Shown here: positions 1-6,359 of the stretch, one piece after another
Numbering within the stretch: position 1 is the first letter of the stretch
Layout of the letters: every line of letters starts with the position of its first letter
NCBI GenBank assembly: GCA_046732855.1
Contig: JBKPNX010000181.1
Coordinates: 1 to 15,598, forward strand
Direction of reading: 5' to 3'
DNA length: 15,598 nucleotides
Source of the DNA: JBKPNX01 sp046732855
Lineage (GTDB): Bacteria; Pseudomonadota; Alphaproteobacteria; Geminicoccales; Geminicoccaceae
Program-made: the position numbers and the translations under genes
The notes under the pieces: generated by a model
What the model was told of the DNA's origin: nothing
Database searches by the model: none
Seen by the model: the letters and a program-made list of their open reading frames with translations, nothing else

Positions 1-1
1 G

Positions 2-274
2 TTAAGGGGTCATCGCCATGCTGGACGGGTTGGCGCCAGCCTGCTTACCCAAATTGGCCTGACGGATTTGATTGCGAATTCAATAGAGGAGTATGTCGAG
101 ATCGCCGTCGCGCTCGCCGGCAATTCAGGACGCTTGGACAACCTGCGTCGTGCTTTGCGCCCGCGCATGGCAGCGTCCACAATGTGCGACGAGGGTGCCT
201 TCGCGTGCAAAATGGAAGCTGCGTTTCGCTCCATGTGGCAGCATTGGTGTGCAACCTCGCCTGGGAATGACTAA
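2..274 (+). CDS. C-terminal end of GT41-type (SPINDLY/OGT-like) glycosyltransferase, partial
   Basis: The reading frame is open from the left edge and stops at TAA 272-274, giving about 90 C-terminal residues; the rest of the gene lies outside the window. It contains GRVGASLL, then IGLTDLIA, then EEYVEIAVALA, and ends with RMAASTMCDEG and AAFRSMWQHW. In the bacterial TPR-linked O-GlcNAc-transferase family (GT41), the end of the catalytic domain has the same order: a RVGASLL-like nucleotide-sugar-binding segment, an E-Y-V-x-x-A-x-x-LA helix, an R-M-x-x-S-x-x-CD element and a final aromatic helix. Such enzymes transfer sugars to proteins or surface structures in the cytoplasm. The acceptor cannot be told from this piece. 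The first in-frame start inside the fragment is the TTG at 68, but homology clearly extends upstream of it, so the fragment should not be annotated as a complete small gene. Confidence 0.85.
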   Translation, partial: LRGHRHAGRVGASLLTQIGLTDLIANSIEEYVEIAVALAGNSGRLDNLRRALRPRMAASTMCDEGAFACKMEAAFRSMWQHWCATSPGND

Positions 275-289
275 GTATCAACTTGATAC
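275..289. repeat. Perfect 15-bp palindrome, candidate operator
   Basis: GTATCAA-C-TTGATAC has two perfect 7-bp arms around a single central base and starts on the base after the glycosyltransferase stop codon. The arms are AT-rich and there is no T tract, so it is not an intrinsic terminator. A dimeric regulator could bind it, but no matching regulator is identified. Confidence 0.4.
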
Positions 290-547
290 AATCAAAGGCG
301 AATGACTGAACATTCCGCAGCCAAAAATTTCAGCCTAGTCGTTCGCTTCAACCAATTTGGAAGGATTTGGTGATTCGCTCGGTGCAACACCCGCCTCGTA
401 CGGATCTGGTATTAAGGTTTATGCTCGATCAGGACACCGGCGGCGCGGTCCCCGCCGCCGGCCGGCCCGCAGGCCGAGCAACTCGCCGGGCAGCAGCTTC
501 ACGCCGGAGAGTTGTATTACCTCGCTGTGAAAGGAAATTGATGGTCT
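290..547. other. Non-coding stretch between glycosyltransferase and methyltransferase
   Basis: I see no convincing gene here. The first part (about 290-420) is less GC-rich than its surroundings and may hold the promoter of the methyltransferase. From 421 it becomes strongly GC-rich. The frame in line with the methyltransferase stays open back to 367 but reads as Arg/Ala-rich text with no family resemblance. A different frame ends at TGA 539-541 with AEQLAGQQLHAGELYYLAV, faintly like a degenerate TPR helix, but it is too short to call. Confidence 0.4.
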
Positions 548-570
548 CCCTCTCCCCCGAGGGGAGAGGG
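548..570. repeat. Hairpin-forming GC-rich dispersed repeat (CCCTCTCCCC type)
   Basis: CCCTCTCCCC (548-557) and GGGGAGAGGG (561-570) form a perfect 10-bp inverted repeat around CGA. This is the core of a short intergenic repeat common in proteobacterial genomes; a translated piece on the minus strand, PSPLGGEG, is its familiar signature in mis-called ORFs. It ends 5 bases before the Shine-Dalgarno site of the methyltransferase, so it may influence mRNA stability or initiation there. That effect is inferred. Confidence 0.7.
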
Positions 571-588
571 GCCCGGAGGCAAACTGCT

Positions 589-1341
589 ATGGACACCGCA
601 ACCCTTCGCCAGCGGATCGCGGCGTTTCCGTATTGGTACCACGAGATCGAACTGCCCGGCGGCGTCGTCACGCCGGGATGGGCTCCGGTGAACAAGGACG
701 CGTATCGCATCCCTGCTGACTTGTCTGGCAAACGCGTGCTCGATGTCGGCGCGTGGGATGGGTTCTGGACGTTCGAAGCCCTGAAGCGCGGCGCCCGACA
801 GGCCGTCGCGATCGACGATTTTTCCGATTACCTCGACAACCTGAAAGATTCCGACCGCAAGGCGTGGGAGACGTTTGACCTGTGCCACGAAGCGCTCGGC
901 CACGACCACGAGCGCTGCCAGCGGCACGAGATGACGGTCTACGACGCGTCGCCGGAAAAACTCGGCGGCACGTTCGACGTCGTCTTTTTCTTCGGCACGC
1001 TCTATCACCTGCGCCACCCGCTGCTGGCGCTGGACACGCTGGCCGATCTCTGCGCACCCGGCGGCGACATCTACGTCGAAAGCGCCATCCTCGACGACTA
1101 CAGCCCTTACCGCGGCGGCCTCGGAAACGGGTATCCAAATCAAATGGTCATGGAGTTTTATCCCGACAAGCAGTACGGCAACAACCAAACCAACTGGTGG
1201 GTCCCGTCGCTGCACTGCCTGGGGAACATGGTGAAGGCTGCGGGGTTCACGGACGTCGAGGGTTGGAAGCTGACGAATTCGCCGAACCACGTGGCGCTGT
1301 GCCGAGGATTTGTGCGGGGAAAAAGGACTAAGATGTTGTGA
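589..1341 (+). CDS. Class I SAM-dependent methyltransferase (CmoB/DUF1698-like)
   Basis: This is a 250-residue soluble protein with a Rossmann methyltransferase fold. Motif I is VLDVGAWDGFW (residues 50-60), with the acidic residue at the end of strand 2 in AIDDFS (about 75-79) and motif IV in GTFDVVFFFGTLYHL (about 127-141). The aromatic W-D-G-F/Y-W variant of motif I and the L-Y-H-L-R-H-P segment resemble the CmoB/DUF1698 branch, whose best-known member modifies wobble uridine in tRNA; many relatives act on small molecules or glycans. ATG 589 is preferred because GGAGG (575-579) lies 9 bases upstream and the family's N-terminus (FPYWYHEIELPGGV) begins shortly after. An upstream extension to 367 reads through the hairpin repeat. 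A GT41 gene lies upstream, so a role in glycan modification is possible but unproven. The substrate is unknown. Confidence 0.85.
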   Translation: MDTATLRQRIAAFPYWYHEIELPGGVVTPGWAPVNKDAYRIPADLSGKRVLDVGAWDGFWTFEALKRGARQAVAIDDFSDYLDNLKDSDRKAWETFDLCHEALGHDHERCQRHEMTVYDASPEKLGGTFDVVFFFGTLYHLRHPLLALDTLADLCAPGGDIYVESAILDDYSPYRGGLGNGYPNQMVMEFYPDKQYGNNQTNWWVPSLHCLGNMVKAAGFTDVEGWKLTNSPNHVALCRGFVRGKRTKML

Positions 1342-1381
1342 GTAGTGATAGATCATCGTCACTAGTATTAGATCATGAAGC

Positions 1382-1407
1382 CGGAGCGGGAGGCAAACGC
1401 CGCTCCG
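1382..1407. repeat. Inverted repeat between convergent genes, possible terminator without T tract
   Basis: CGGAGCGG (1382-1389) pairs with CCGCTCCG (1400-1407) across a 10-base loop. It lies between the end of the methyltransferase (+) and the end of the ilvD remnant (-), where a bidirectional terminator would be expected. No run of T follows on either strand, so the call is weak. Confidence 0.35.
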
Positions 1408-1473
1408 CCCACGCCCGTCCGGAACACCCCGACCCTGACAAACTCTATGACGCTTCAATGTCGCGCAGAGACC

Positions 1474-1739
1474 TCACAGCTCCGCGTAGTTCTTGATCTC
1501 CGCCTTGGCCCGGGATGGGAGAGCGCGCCGAGATGCGCCGGCCCGACGGTCTGGGCGTACTTCCACAGGGTGCCGGAGGTGTACCTGGTCGGATGCGCCC
1601 GCCAGGCCTGACGCCGCTGATCCAGCTCGTCCGGCGCGACCTCGACGTAGAGCGTCCCCGCTTCGGCATCGATCGCGATCACGTCGCCGTCCCGCAAGAG
1701 GCCGATCCGACCGCCGACCGCCTCCTCGGGACCGACATG
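1474..1739 (-). pseudogene. ilvD: C-terminal remnant of dihydroxy-acid dehydratase (ilvD), truncated and frameshifted
   Basis: The minus strand reads HVGPEEAVGGRIGLLRDGD, then IDAEAGTLYVEV, then YTSGTLWKYAQTVGPA. This is the conserved C-terminal domain of the IlvD/Edd dehydratases of branched-chain amino acid synthesis. Only about 90 of the family's roughly 560-620 residues remain. The text before HVGPEEAVGG (MRRMHDPAKID) does not match the family, so the N-terminal part has been lost or replaced. Near 1509-1513 one G appears to be missing. Restoring it gives HPGAKAEIKNYAEL followed by TGA at 1474-1476, the normal family ending; without it the frame runs on to 1455. Truncation, lack of the iron-sulfur-binding N-terminus and the frameshift make it non-functional. 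It is the only trace of branched-chain synthesis in the window. Confidence 0.85.
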
Positions 1740-1773
1740 GTCGATTTTTGCGGGGTCATGCATCCGGCGCACC

Positions 1774-3345
1774 TCAAAAGCCAGGCGTGCTGAAGCGGAT
1801 CGGCAGCGAAATGGAAACCGTGTAGTCCGGGCTGTCGTCCGTCAGACCCACGCCGACCGCGCCGTCCAACAGCACGTTGCGGCCAAGAGTGGCAGAGGCG
1901 CCAAACGACAGGATGCTCTCGACCTGGTCGGACCCGTCGACGCTCTGGCCGTCCAACTTGAACTCGTCGACGAAGCTCTGATTGAGCACTACACGCAGCG
2001 AGGTACTGGGGCTGGCGGCCAAGAATGTGCCGATGTTAAAGCCGAGTTGATCTCCAGGGTCGATGTCGTTGTGCTCGAACGTAGCCTGATAAAAGGCTCC
2101 ACCGACGAAAACCAGCGGATCCTGGCGCTTGGTGAGGGAGACGGATCCGGTCAGTGCCTGAAAACCGCCATTCAGTGGGACGTCGTTGTCGCGGCTCTCT
2201 CCCGTGCCGGTGTCCCAATTGATACGTAAGATTGCGTCCGGCAGCCAGTTCCTTTCGCGCAGCACGGTCTTGGCGAGCCCGACCGAGAAGTCGCCCAGGC
2301 CATGGCCGGTGTTGGACGATTCATTGGCCGCGGAACCGAGAACGCGGTTAACGCCCGACTGGTCCACCAGGTTGTAGGGCAGGTTGAGCTCGAGCTGTGA
2401 ATCGAGCGGCAACCCGACCTGGAGGCCGGCAGAGAACTCGAACTCGTTCCGCCGCACCTCCTGTTCGCCGATGACCTGACCGAGAAAGACCGGGAAATCG
2501 TCGGTCCGGCGCGTATAGGTAAAGCTGGGAGTGAACTCCGCTCTGCCCAAGGGCAACAGGAGCGCGCCTTGCTGAACCAGCGTGAACTCGAGTGCTCGCT
2601 CGGCCGCTTCCTCATCGATTTCGACCTGGCCCGGCGCGGGCGCTTGCTGCTGGGCCGTCTGCTGGCGCTCGGGCGTCTCCCTGCTTTCAGGACCTTGTCC
2701 CTGACTCGCCGCCGTCGCTGAGTGCCGTACGGCTGCGGCAGGCGAAGATCGCGCGACCGAATGTTCGGAGGCCTCATCGGTTACCACCGAGTGAGAAGGC
2801 GGTTGGGCACGGGGCGTATTCCCGACCGACGGCGTAACGCCCGCGTGGCCGGCCGTCACCCGATCGAGGTCGCCGCTCGAAAGAGCGACCGCGCGCTCAA
2901 GCTGCTCGAAGCGGGCAACCAGCTGCTCGAAGCGGCTAAGTAGCTGTTCGATCACCGCATCGCGTTGCTCGATCGCTCGCCTCAGGTCCTGGATGCTGTC
3001 GTGGCCAGGCTCGAGCGGGGCTGGCGCCAGGCCCGGTGCTGCCGTCCCGCTGAACAGGTCGATCGCCACTCGGCCGTCCTTACCGACCCGCACCCCGACT
3101 TGCGGTGCGGCACCCGCGTTTGGGTCCTCTGTGTCACTACTGGTCGGAGCGCGTTCGAGCGCTGCCCTCTGCTCCCGAGATTCTGCCTCCGTACCCCGCG
3201 CCTGCTCGGTATATCTGCCCTGTGCGAAACTCGCATTAGATCGACCTTCCGCGGCCCATCCGGCCGGAGCGTGTGTGAAACCTAGCGCGGCGCTCAGTAG
3301 CATGGCCCACGGCGCTCCAGATTGGCTCGGATGCTGCCGGTCCAT
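1774..3345 (-). CDS. Outer-membrane beta-barrel protein with N-terminal coiled coil (FapF-like architecture)
   Basis: This 523-residue protein has a signal peptide (hydrophobic AMLLSAALGF, likely cleavage near A32), a low-complexity region, a coiled coil at about 115-155 with repeated R-F-E-Q-L heptads, a Pro/Gln/Ser-rich linker (about 165-240) and a C-terminal domain from about 245. That domain has alternating beta-strand text and ends in IRFSTPGF, a terminal-Phe signal typical of BAM-assembled barrels. The barrel resembles the transporter/phenol-degradation MetA-like family, and the layout of signal, coiled coil, linker and barrel recalls FapF, the secretion pore for functional amyloid in Pseudomonas. 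No amyloid subunit or C39-like protease gene is present here, so the cargo is unknown. The start is supported by AGGGGAAGG just upstream; ATG at 3303 is an alternative. It lies 94 bases downstream of the LuxR-type gene, probably as one unit. Confidence 0.75.
   Translation of the reverse strand: MDRQHPSQSGAPWAMLLSAALGFTHAPAGWAAEGRSNASFAQGRYTEQARGTEAESREQRAALERAPTSSDTEDPNAGAAPQVGVRVGKDGRVAIDLFSGTAAPGLAPAPLEPGHDSIQDLRRAIEQRDAVIEQLLSRFEQLVARFEQLERAVALSSGDLDRVTAGHAGVTPSVGNTPRAQPPSHSVVTDEASEHSVARSSPAAAVRHSATAASQGQGPESRETPERQQTAQQQAPAPGQVEIDEEAAERALEFTLVQQGALLLPLGRAEFTPSFTYTRRTDDFPVFLGQVIGEQEVRRNEFEFSAGLQVGLPLDSQLELNLPYNLVDQSGVNRVLGSAANESSNTGHGLGDFSVGLAKTVLRERNWLPDAILRINWDTGTGESRDNDVPLNGGFQALTGSVSLTKRQDPLVFVGGAFYQATFEHNDIDPGDQLGFNIGTFLAASPSTSLRVVLNQSFVDEFKLDGQSVDGSDQVESILSFGASATLGRNVLLDGAVGVGLTDDSPDYTVSISLPIRFSTPGF
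2900..2956 (-). repeat. 21-bp tandem repeat encoding coiled-coil heptads
   Basis: On the plus strand AGCTGCTCGAAGCGG occurs at 2900-2914 and again at 2921-2935, with a degenerate third copy (AGCTGTTCGATC) from 2942. The period is exactly 21 bp, that is seven codons, so each unit encodes one heptad of the outer-membrane protein's coiled coil (R/A-F-E-Q-L). This suggests growth of the coiled coil by tandem duplication. Confidence 0.6.
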
Positions 3346-3439
3346 GGCCTTCCCCTATCTGCGTCCGGTCCCCTAACCGATGGCGGGACGGAGTGATGGC
3401 CTACGGTCGTCCACTATTCGAGCCTTCGCCCGTCATTTC

Positions 3440-4120
3440 TCACGCTACCGCGTCCGCCATCCGGTGCGCGGCCAGGGCGGCCTGGGTGCGATTTGCCGCG
3501 TGCAATTTCTTCATGATCCGGCGAACGTGCACCTTCACTGTGGTCTCCTCGATATCCAACTCCCGGGCGATGACCTTGTTCGGCTTCCCTTTCTTCAGCA
3601 AGTCGAGCACACGCCGCTCGCTGGCCGTCAGGCCGCCTCCGGCAGTGCGCCTGGCCTCGGCGTGCGGCAATCGCGTCCGACGCACAGGCGCGCGGATCAG
3701 GACATGGATGGGTATGAACGTCCCGCCCTTCTGTACGAAGCGCAGCGTCTCGACCAGGATGTCCGGGTCGAGACTGGACGGAAAATACGCCTGCGCCCCG
3801 AGATTCAAGGCCGCGATGACTGCTGACCAGTCTTCTCGGTCTGACAGCACCACGACGGGAATGCCCGGCAAGGCGTCGCGCAAACAGGTGAAACCGGTCC
3901 GGATCTCGGGATCGCGGCAGGTCTGCTCACCGGTATCGATGATCGCGAGATCGAGGGCGTCAATCTGTCCGACCAGACTTGGGCCAATGCTCTCCAGCGC
4001 GACGATTCTGATGCCAAGCCCGCTCAGTTCGAGGAAGCGTGCGAGGCATTGTGCCCTCAAAGTTCGGCCGGCAACCAATCCTACTTCGAGTTGAGACTTC
4101 CCCGTCCCGACAGCCCTCAT
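3440..4120 (-). CDS. LuxR/NarL-family response regulator with degenerate receiver domain
   Basis: This is a 226-residue two-domain transcription factor. Residues 164-216 form a GerE/LuxR helix-turn-helix (LTASERRVLDLLKKGKPNKV, then IARELDIEETTVKVHVRRIM). Residues about 11-135 have a receiver-like fold. D62 (LAIID) occupies the phospho-acceptor place and S93 the conserved Ser/Thr, but the acidic pair at the end of strand 1 is replaced by A17-G18, and the conserved Lys of the strand-5 loop by Ser (AYFPSS, about 115). Loss of these Mg-binding and signalling residues suggests control without ordinary phosphorylation. ATG 4120 has GGAGGA 8 bases upstream. No histidine kinase lies nearby. The downstream outer-membrane protein gene is the likely target, as inferred from adjacency. 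Confidence 0.85.
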   Translation of the reverse strand: MRAVGTGKSQLEVGLVAGRTLRAQCLARFLELSGLGIRIVALESIGPSLVGQIDALDLAIIDTGEQTCRDPEIRTGFTCLRDALPGIPVVVLSDREDWSAVIAALNLGAQAYFPSSLDPDILVETLRFVQKGGTFIPIHVLIRAPVRRTRLPHAEARRTAGGGLTASERRVLDLLKKGKPNKVIARELDIEETTVKVHVRRIMKKLHAANRTQAALAAHRMADAVA

Positions 4121-4216
4121 TGGTGCCTTCCTCCGTACGCACGTTGAGCGCTGGGCGAGGAGCGCTAGGTGAACCCTGTCCCTGTGCGCCCGGATTTGGC
4201 AAGTTTCTAAGTTGAG

Positions 4217-4244
4217 ACTGTACGCCTCCTGCTACTTAATTCAA
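4217..4244 (-). promoter_or_regulatory. Candidate sigma-70-type promoter for the LuxR-type regulator
   Basis: On the minus strand TTGAAT (plus 4239-4244) and TACAGT (plus 4217-4222) are separated by 16 bases; each matches the consensus at four of six positions. An AT-rich tract lies just upstream. The mRNA leader would be about 90 bases. A plausible but weak match. Confidence 0.3.
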
Positions 4245-4248
4245 GGTT

Positions 4249-4262
4249 AGATAAATCTATCT
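4249..4262. promoter_or_regulatory. Small AT-rich inverted repeat, possible operator
   Basis: AGATA-AATC-TATCT has two perfect 5-bp arms in the only markedly AT-rich part of the divergent intergenic region, just upstream of the candidate -35 of the regulator gene. Autoregulation through this site is conceivable, but five-base arms can easily arise by chance. Confidence 0.25.
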
Positions 4263-4370
4263 TCACGATTGAGTTTCCGCCATCGGCTCGCTTAGTAATT
4301 GGGCGAATGCCACGCCAGAGCGGGCCGCGCGGCCGATTTCGTGGCAGCAGCATGTCAGGTATCGTAGTGC

Positions 4371-4386
4371 TCTAGTTCTCACTAGA
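4371..4386. repeat. Short hairpin TCTAGT/ACTAGA upstream of the phosphatase gene
   Basis: TCTAGT (4371-4376) and ACTAGA (4381-4386) pair across TCTC. The hairpin ends two bases before the ATG at 4389 and would hide that start, one reason to prefer the internal ATG 4440 for the phosphatase. Confidence 0.35.
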
Positions 4387-4439
4387 CTATGGATCCGTCG
4401 TTCTCTCATTCTTCAGTTGCGGAGCCTGACGCCACAGCC

Positions 4440-4955
4440 ATGTCGTGCATCTATGTCTGCAATCTGATGGAGATGGCAGGGCACGCCGAAACGTTGAAGG
4501 CGAGCCATCTGGTATCGCTGGTCTCGCCCGACGAGCAGCCGGCGACGCCTCCGTGCATTGCGCTCGCGCGCCACCACCGGGTCGGCATCCACGACATCAG
4601 CGAGCCGCTCGACGGTCACATCCTGCCGGCCGAGGAGCACGTCGACGCGCTGATCGAGTTCGTGCGCGCCTGGCGGCCGGACGAGGCCCCGCTCCTGATC
4701 CACTGCGTCGCCGGGATCAGCCGCTCGATGGCGGCGGCGCTGATCACGCTGGTGGTCAAGGCGCCCGGGCGTGAGCTGGAGGCCGCGCGCCACATGCGCA
4801 GCGCCGCGGCGCATGCCTACCCGAACCGGCGCATGATCGCACTCGCCGATCAACTGCTTGGTTGCGAGGGCCGGCTGGTGCAGGCCCGCGAGGCAATGGG
4901 TCCGGCCAATCCGCTGCCGTTCGCGCCGCTGGTCGCCCTGCCGCTGCTGCGCTGA
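4440..4955 (+). CDS. Dual-specificity/tyrosine phosphatase-like protein
   Basis: This is a 171-residue cytoplasmic protein when started at ATG 4440. The signature loop HCVAGISRS (residues 88-96) matches H-C-x5-R-S, with nucleophile C89 and phosphate-binding R95; D52 in HDISEP is well placed as general acid. Small bacterial phosphatases of this type begin with a strand such as IYVCNL followed by a helix, exactly as here. ATG 4389 is in frame and would add 17 residues, but those codons are less GC-rich at third positions than the rest, lie behind a hairpin, and no good Shine-Dalgarno site precedes either start. The substrate may be phosphotyrosine, phosphoserine or a phosphorylated small molecule; nothing here decides. 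It is probably transcribed alone, divergently from the LuxR-type regulator. Confidence 0.8.
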   Translation: MSCIYVCNLMEMAGHAETLKASHLVSLVSPDEQPATPPCIALARHHRVGIHDISEPLDGHILPAEEHVDALIEFVRAWRPDEAPLLIHCVAGISRSMAAALITLVVKAPGRELEAARHMRSAAAHAYPNRRMIALADQLLGCEGRLVQAREAMGPANPLPFAPLVALPLLR

Positions 4956-4999
4956 GCCCGTGCGGCGCGCGGTGATGGCGCGGCCGCCGCTGCATCTAC

Positions 5000-5027
5000 C
5001 TGACAATCCCGCTGGCCGCGCTATGCT
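5000..5027 (+). promoter_or_regulatory. Candidate sigma-70 promoter for the mandelate-racemase-type gene
   Basis: CTGACA (5000-5005, five of six matches) and TATGCT (5022-5027, four of six) are 16 bases apart in the gap after the phosphatase gene. This gives a leader of about 27 bases before ATG 5061, which includes the AGGGGGG ribosome-binding site. Confidence 0.4.
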
Positions 5028-5060
5028 GGCTCGGAGGCAGGCCGGGCAGGGGGGGCACGC

Positions 5061-6269
5061 ATGAAGATCAGCGCGATCGAAACCATTCAGCTCGACGAGT
5101 TCCCCAATCTGTTCTGGGTGCACGTGCACACCGACGAGGGCCTCATCGGTCTCGGCGAGGCCTTCTTCGGACCGGGCGCCGCCGTGGCCTACATCCACGA
5201 AGCGGCGGCGCCGCGCCTGTTGGGCCAGGACCCGCTCGCGATCGACCGGCACTCGCGCACGCTGCTCGACACCTACGTCGGGTTCTCCGGCAGCGGCGCC
5301 GAGATGCGCGGCCTGTCCGCGCTCGATATCGCGCTCTGGGACATCTTCGGCCAGGCGACCGGCCAGCCGATCCATCAGCTGCTGGGCGGCCTGTCGCGCC
5401 CGAAGATCCGCGTCTACAACACCTGCGCCGGCTACCGCTACGTGCGCCAGAACGTCGGTCAGCTGACCGAGAACTGGGGCCTGCCCGCCGGCCAGGCCGC
5501 AGGCCCTTACGAGGACCTCGACGCCTTCCTGCACCGCGCCGACGAGCTGGCGCACAGCCTGCTCGAGCAAGGCATCACCGGCATGAAGATCTGGCCGTTT
5601 GATTTCGCCGCCGAGCGCTGGGGCGGCCATTACATCAGCCCGCAGGAGCTGGCGCAGGCGCTCGAGCCGTTTCGCAAGATCCGCCGCGCGGTCGGCGACA
5701 AGATCGACATCATGGTCGAGCTGCACACGCTCTGGAACCTGCCGACCGCCAAGCGCATCTTCCGGGAGCTCGAGCAATTCGAGCCGTTCTGGTTCGAGGA
5801 CCCGATCAAGATGACCTCGGCGGACGACTTGGCCGAGCTCGCGGCGTCCACCCATGTGCCGATCTGCGCGAGCGAGACCTTGGCGACGCGCAGCGCATTT
5901 CGCGAGCTTTTGGAGCGCGCCGCGGTCGGCGTCGTGATGCTGGATCTGAGCTGGGTCGGCGGCCTGTCCGAGGCGCGCAAGATCGCCGCCATGGCCGAGA
6001 CCTATCACCTGCCGGTGGCGCCGCACGACTGCACCGGCCCGGTGGTCTATACCGCCTCGGTGCACCTGTCGCTCAACGCCACCAACGCGCTGATCCAGGA
6101 GTCGGTGCGCGCGTTCTATGCCGGGTGGTACCGCGAGCTGGTGACCGAGCTGCCGCGGATCGAGGACGGGTTCGTTTATCCCATGGCCGACCCGGGACTC
6201 GGGACCAAGCTTCAGCCGGGCGTGATGAAGCGGCGCGACGCGAGGATTCGCCGCAGTTCGGCCGACTGA
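5061..6269 (+). CDS. Mandelate racemase/muconate lactonizing enzyme family protein (enolase superfamily)
   Basis: This 402-residue enzyme has the two-domain enolase-superfamily layout: an N-terminal capping domain (1 to about 115) and a barrel. Likely metal ligands are E220 (MVELH), E246 (WFEDP) and E272 (CASET). D295 (MLDLSW) and H322 (APHDCTG) are 27 residues apart, the same spacing as the Asp-His dyad of mandelate racemase. K176 sits in GMKIWPFD, where family members often carry a catalytic or substrate-facing Lys/Arg, and H222 follows the first metal ligand. These residues predict proton abstraction next to a carboxylate, as in acid-sugar dehydratases of the D-galactonate/D-mannonate type or in racemases. 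I cannot name the substrate. A purine-rich AGGGGGG precedes ATG 5061. The dioxygenase gene follows 90 bases later on the same strand, probably as one transcript. Confidence 0.88.
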   Translation: MKISAIETIQLDEFPNLFWVHVHTDEGLIGLGEAFFGPGAAVAYIHEAAAPRLLGQDPLAIDRHSRTLLDTYVGFSGSGAEMRGLSALDIALWDIFGQATGQPIHQLLGGLSRPKIRVYNTCAGYRYVRQNVGQLTENWGLPAGQAAGPYEDLDAFLHRADELAHSLLEQGITGMKIWPFDFAAERWGGHYISPQELAQALEPFRKIRRAVGDKIDIMVELHTLWNLPTAKRIFRELEQFEPFWFEDPIKMTSADDLAELAASTHVPICASETLATRSAFRELLERAAVGVVMLDLSWVGGLSEARKIAAMAETYHLPVAPHDCTGPVVYTASVHLSLNATNALIQESVRAFYAGWYRELVTELPRIEDGFVYPMADPGLGTKLQPGVMKRRDARIRRSSAD

Positions 6270-6359
6270 TCACGTGGGTTGGCAGCGTTGACGCCACGCG
6301 CAACTTGGCCGAGATAGAAGGGCAAGGGGAGCGGGCGCTTTGGCAACGGGAACGGATCG

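Noticed and set aside
416..541. Possible TPR-like gene remnant ending AEQLAGQQLHAGELYYLAV
   Set aside because: About 40 codons with only a faint repeat-like pattern and no start; a chance frame is just as likely.
367..588. N-terminal extension of the methyltransferase to the GTG at 367
   Set aside because: It reads through the hairpin repeat, is Arg/Ala-rich and unlike the family, and a good ribosome-binding site stands before ATG 589.
4413..6065. 550-codon open frame on the minus strand opposite the phosphatase and mandelate-racemase-type genes
   Set aside because: It is a mirror frame of GC-rich coding sequence: composition is Arg/Ala/Leu/Asp/His-rich with no family motifs, while both opposite genes carry full catalytic signatures.
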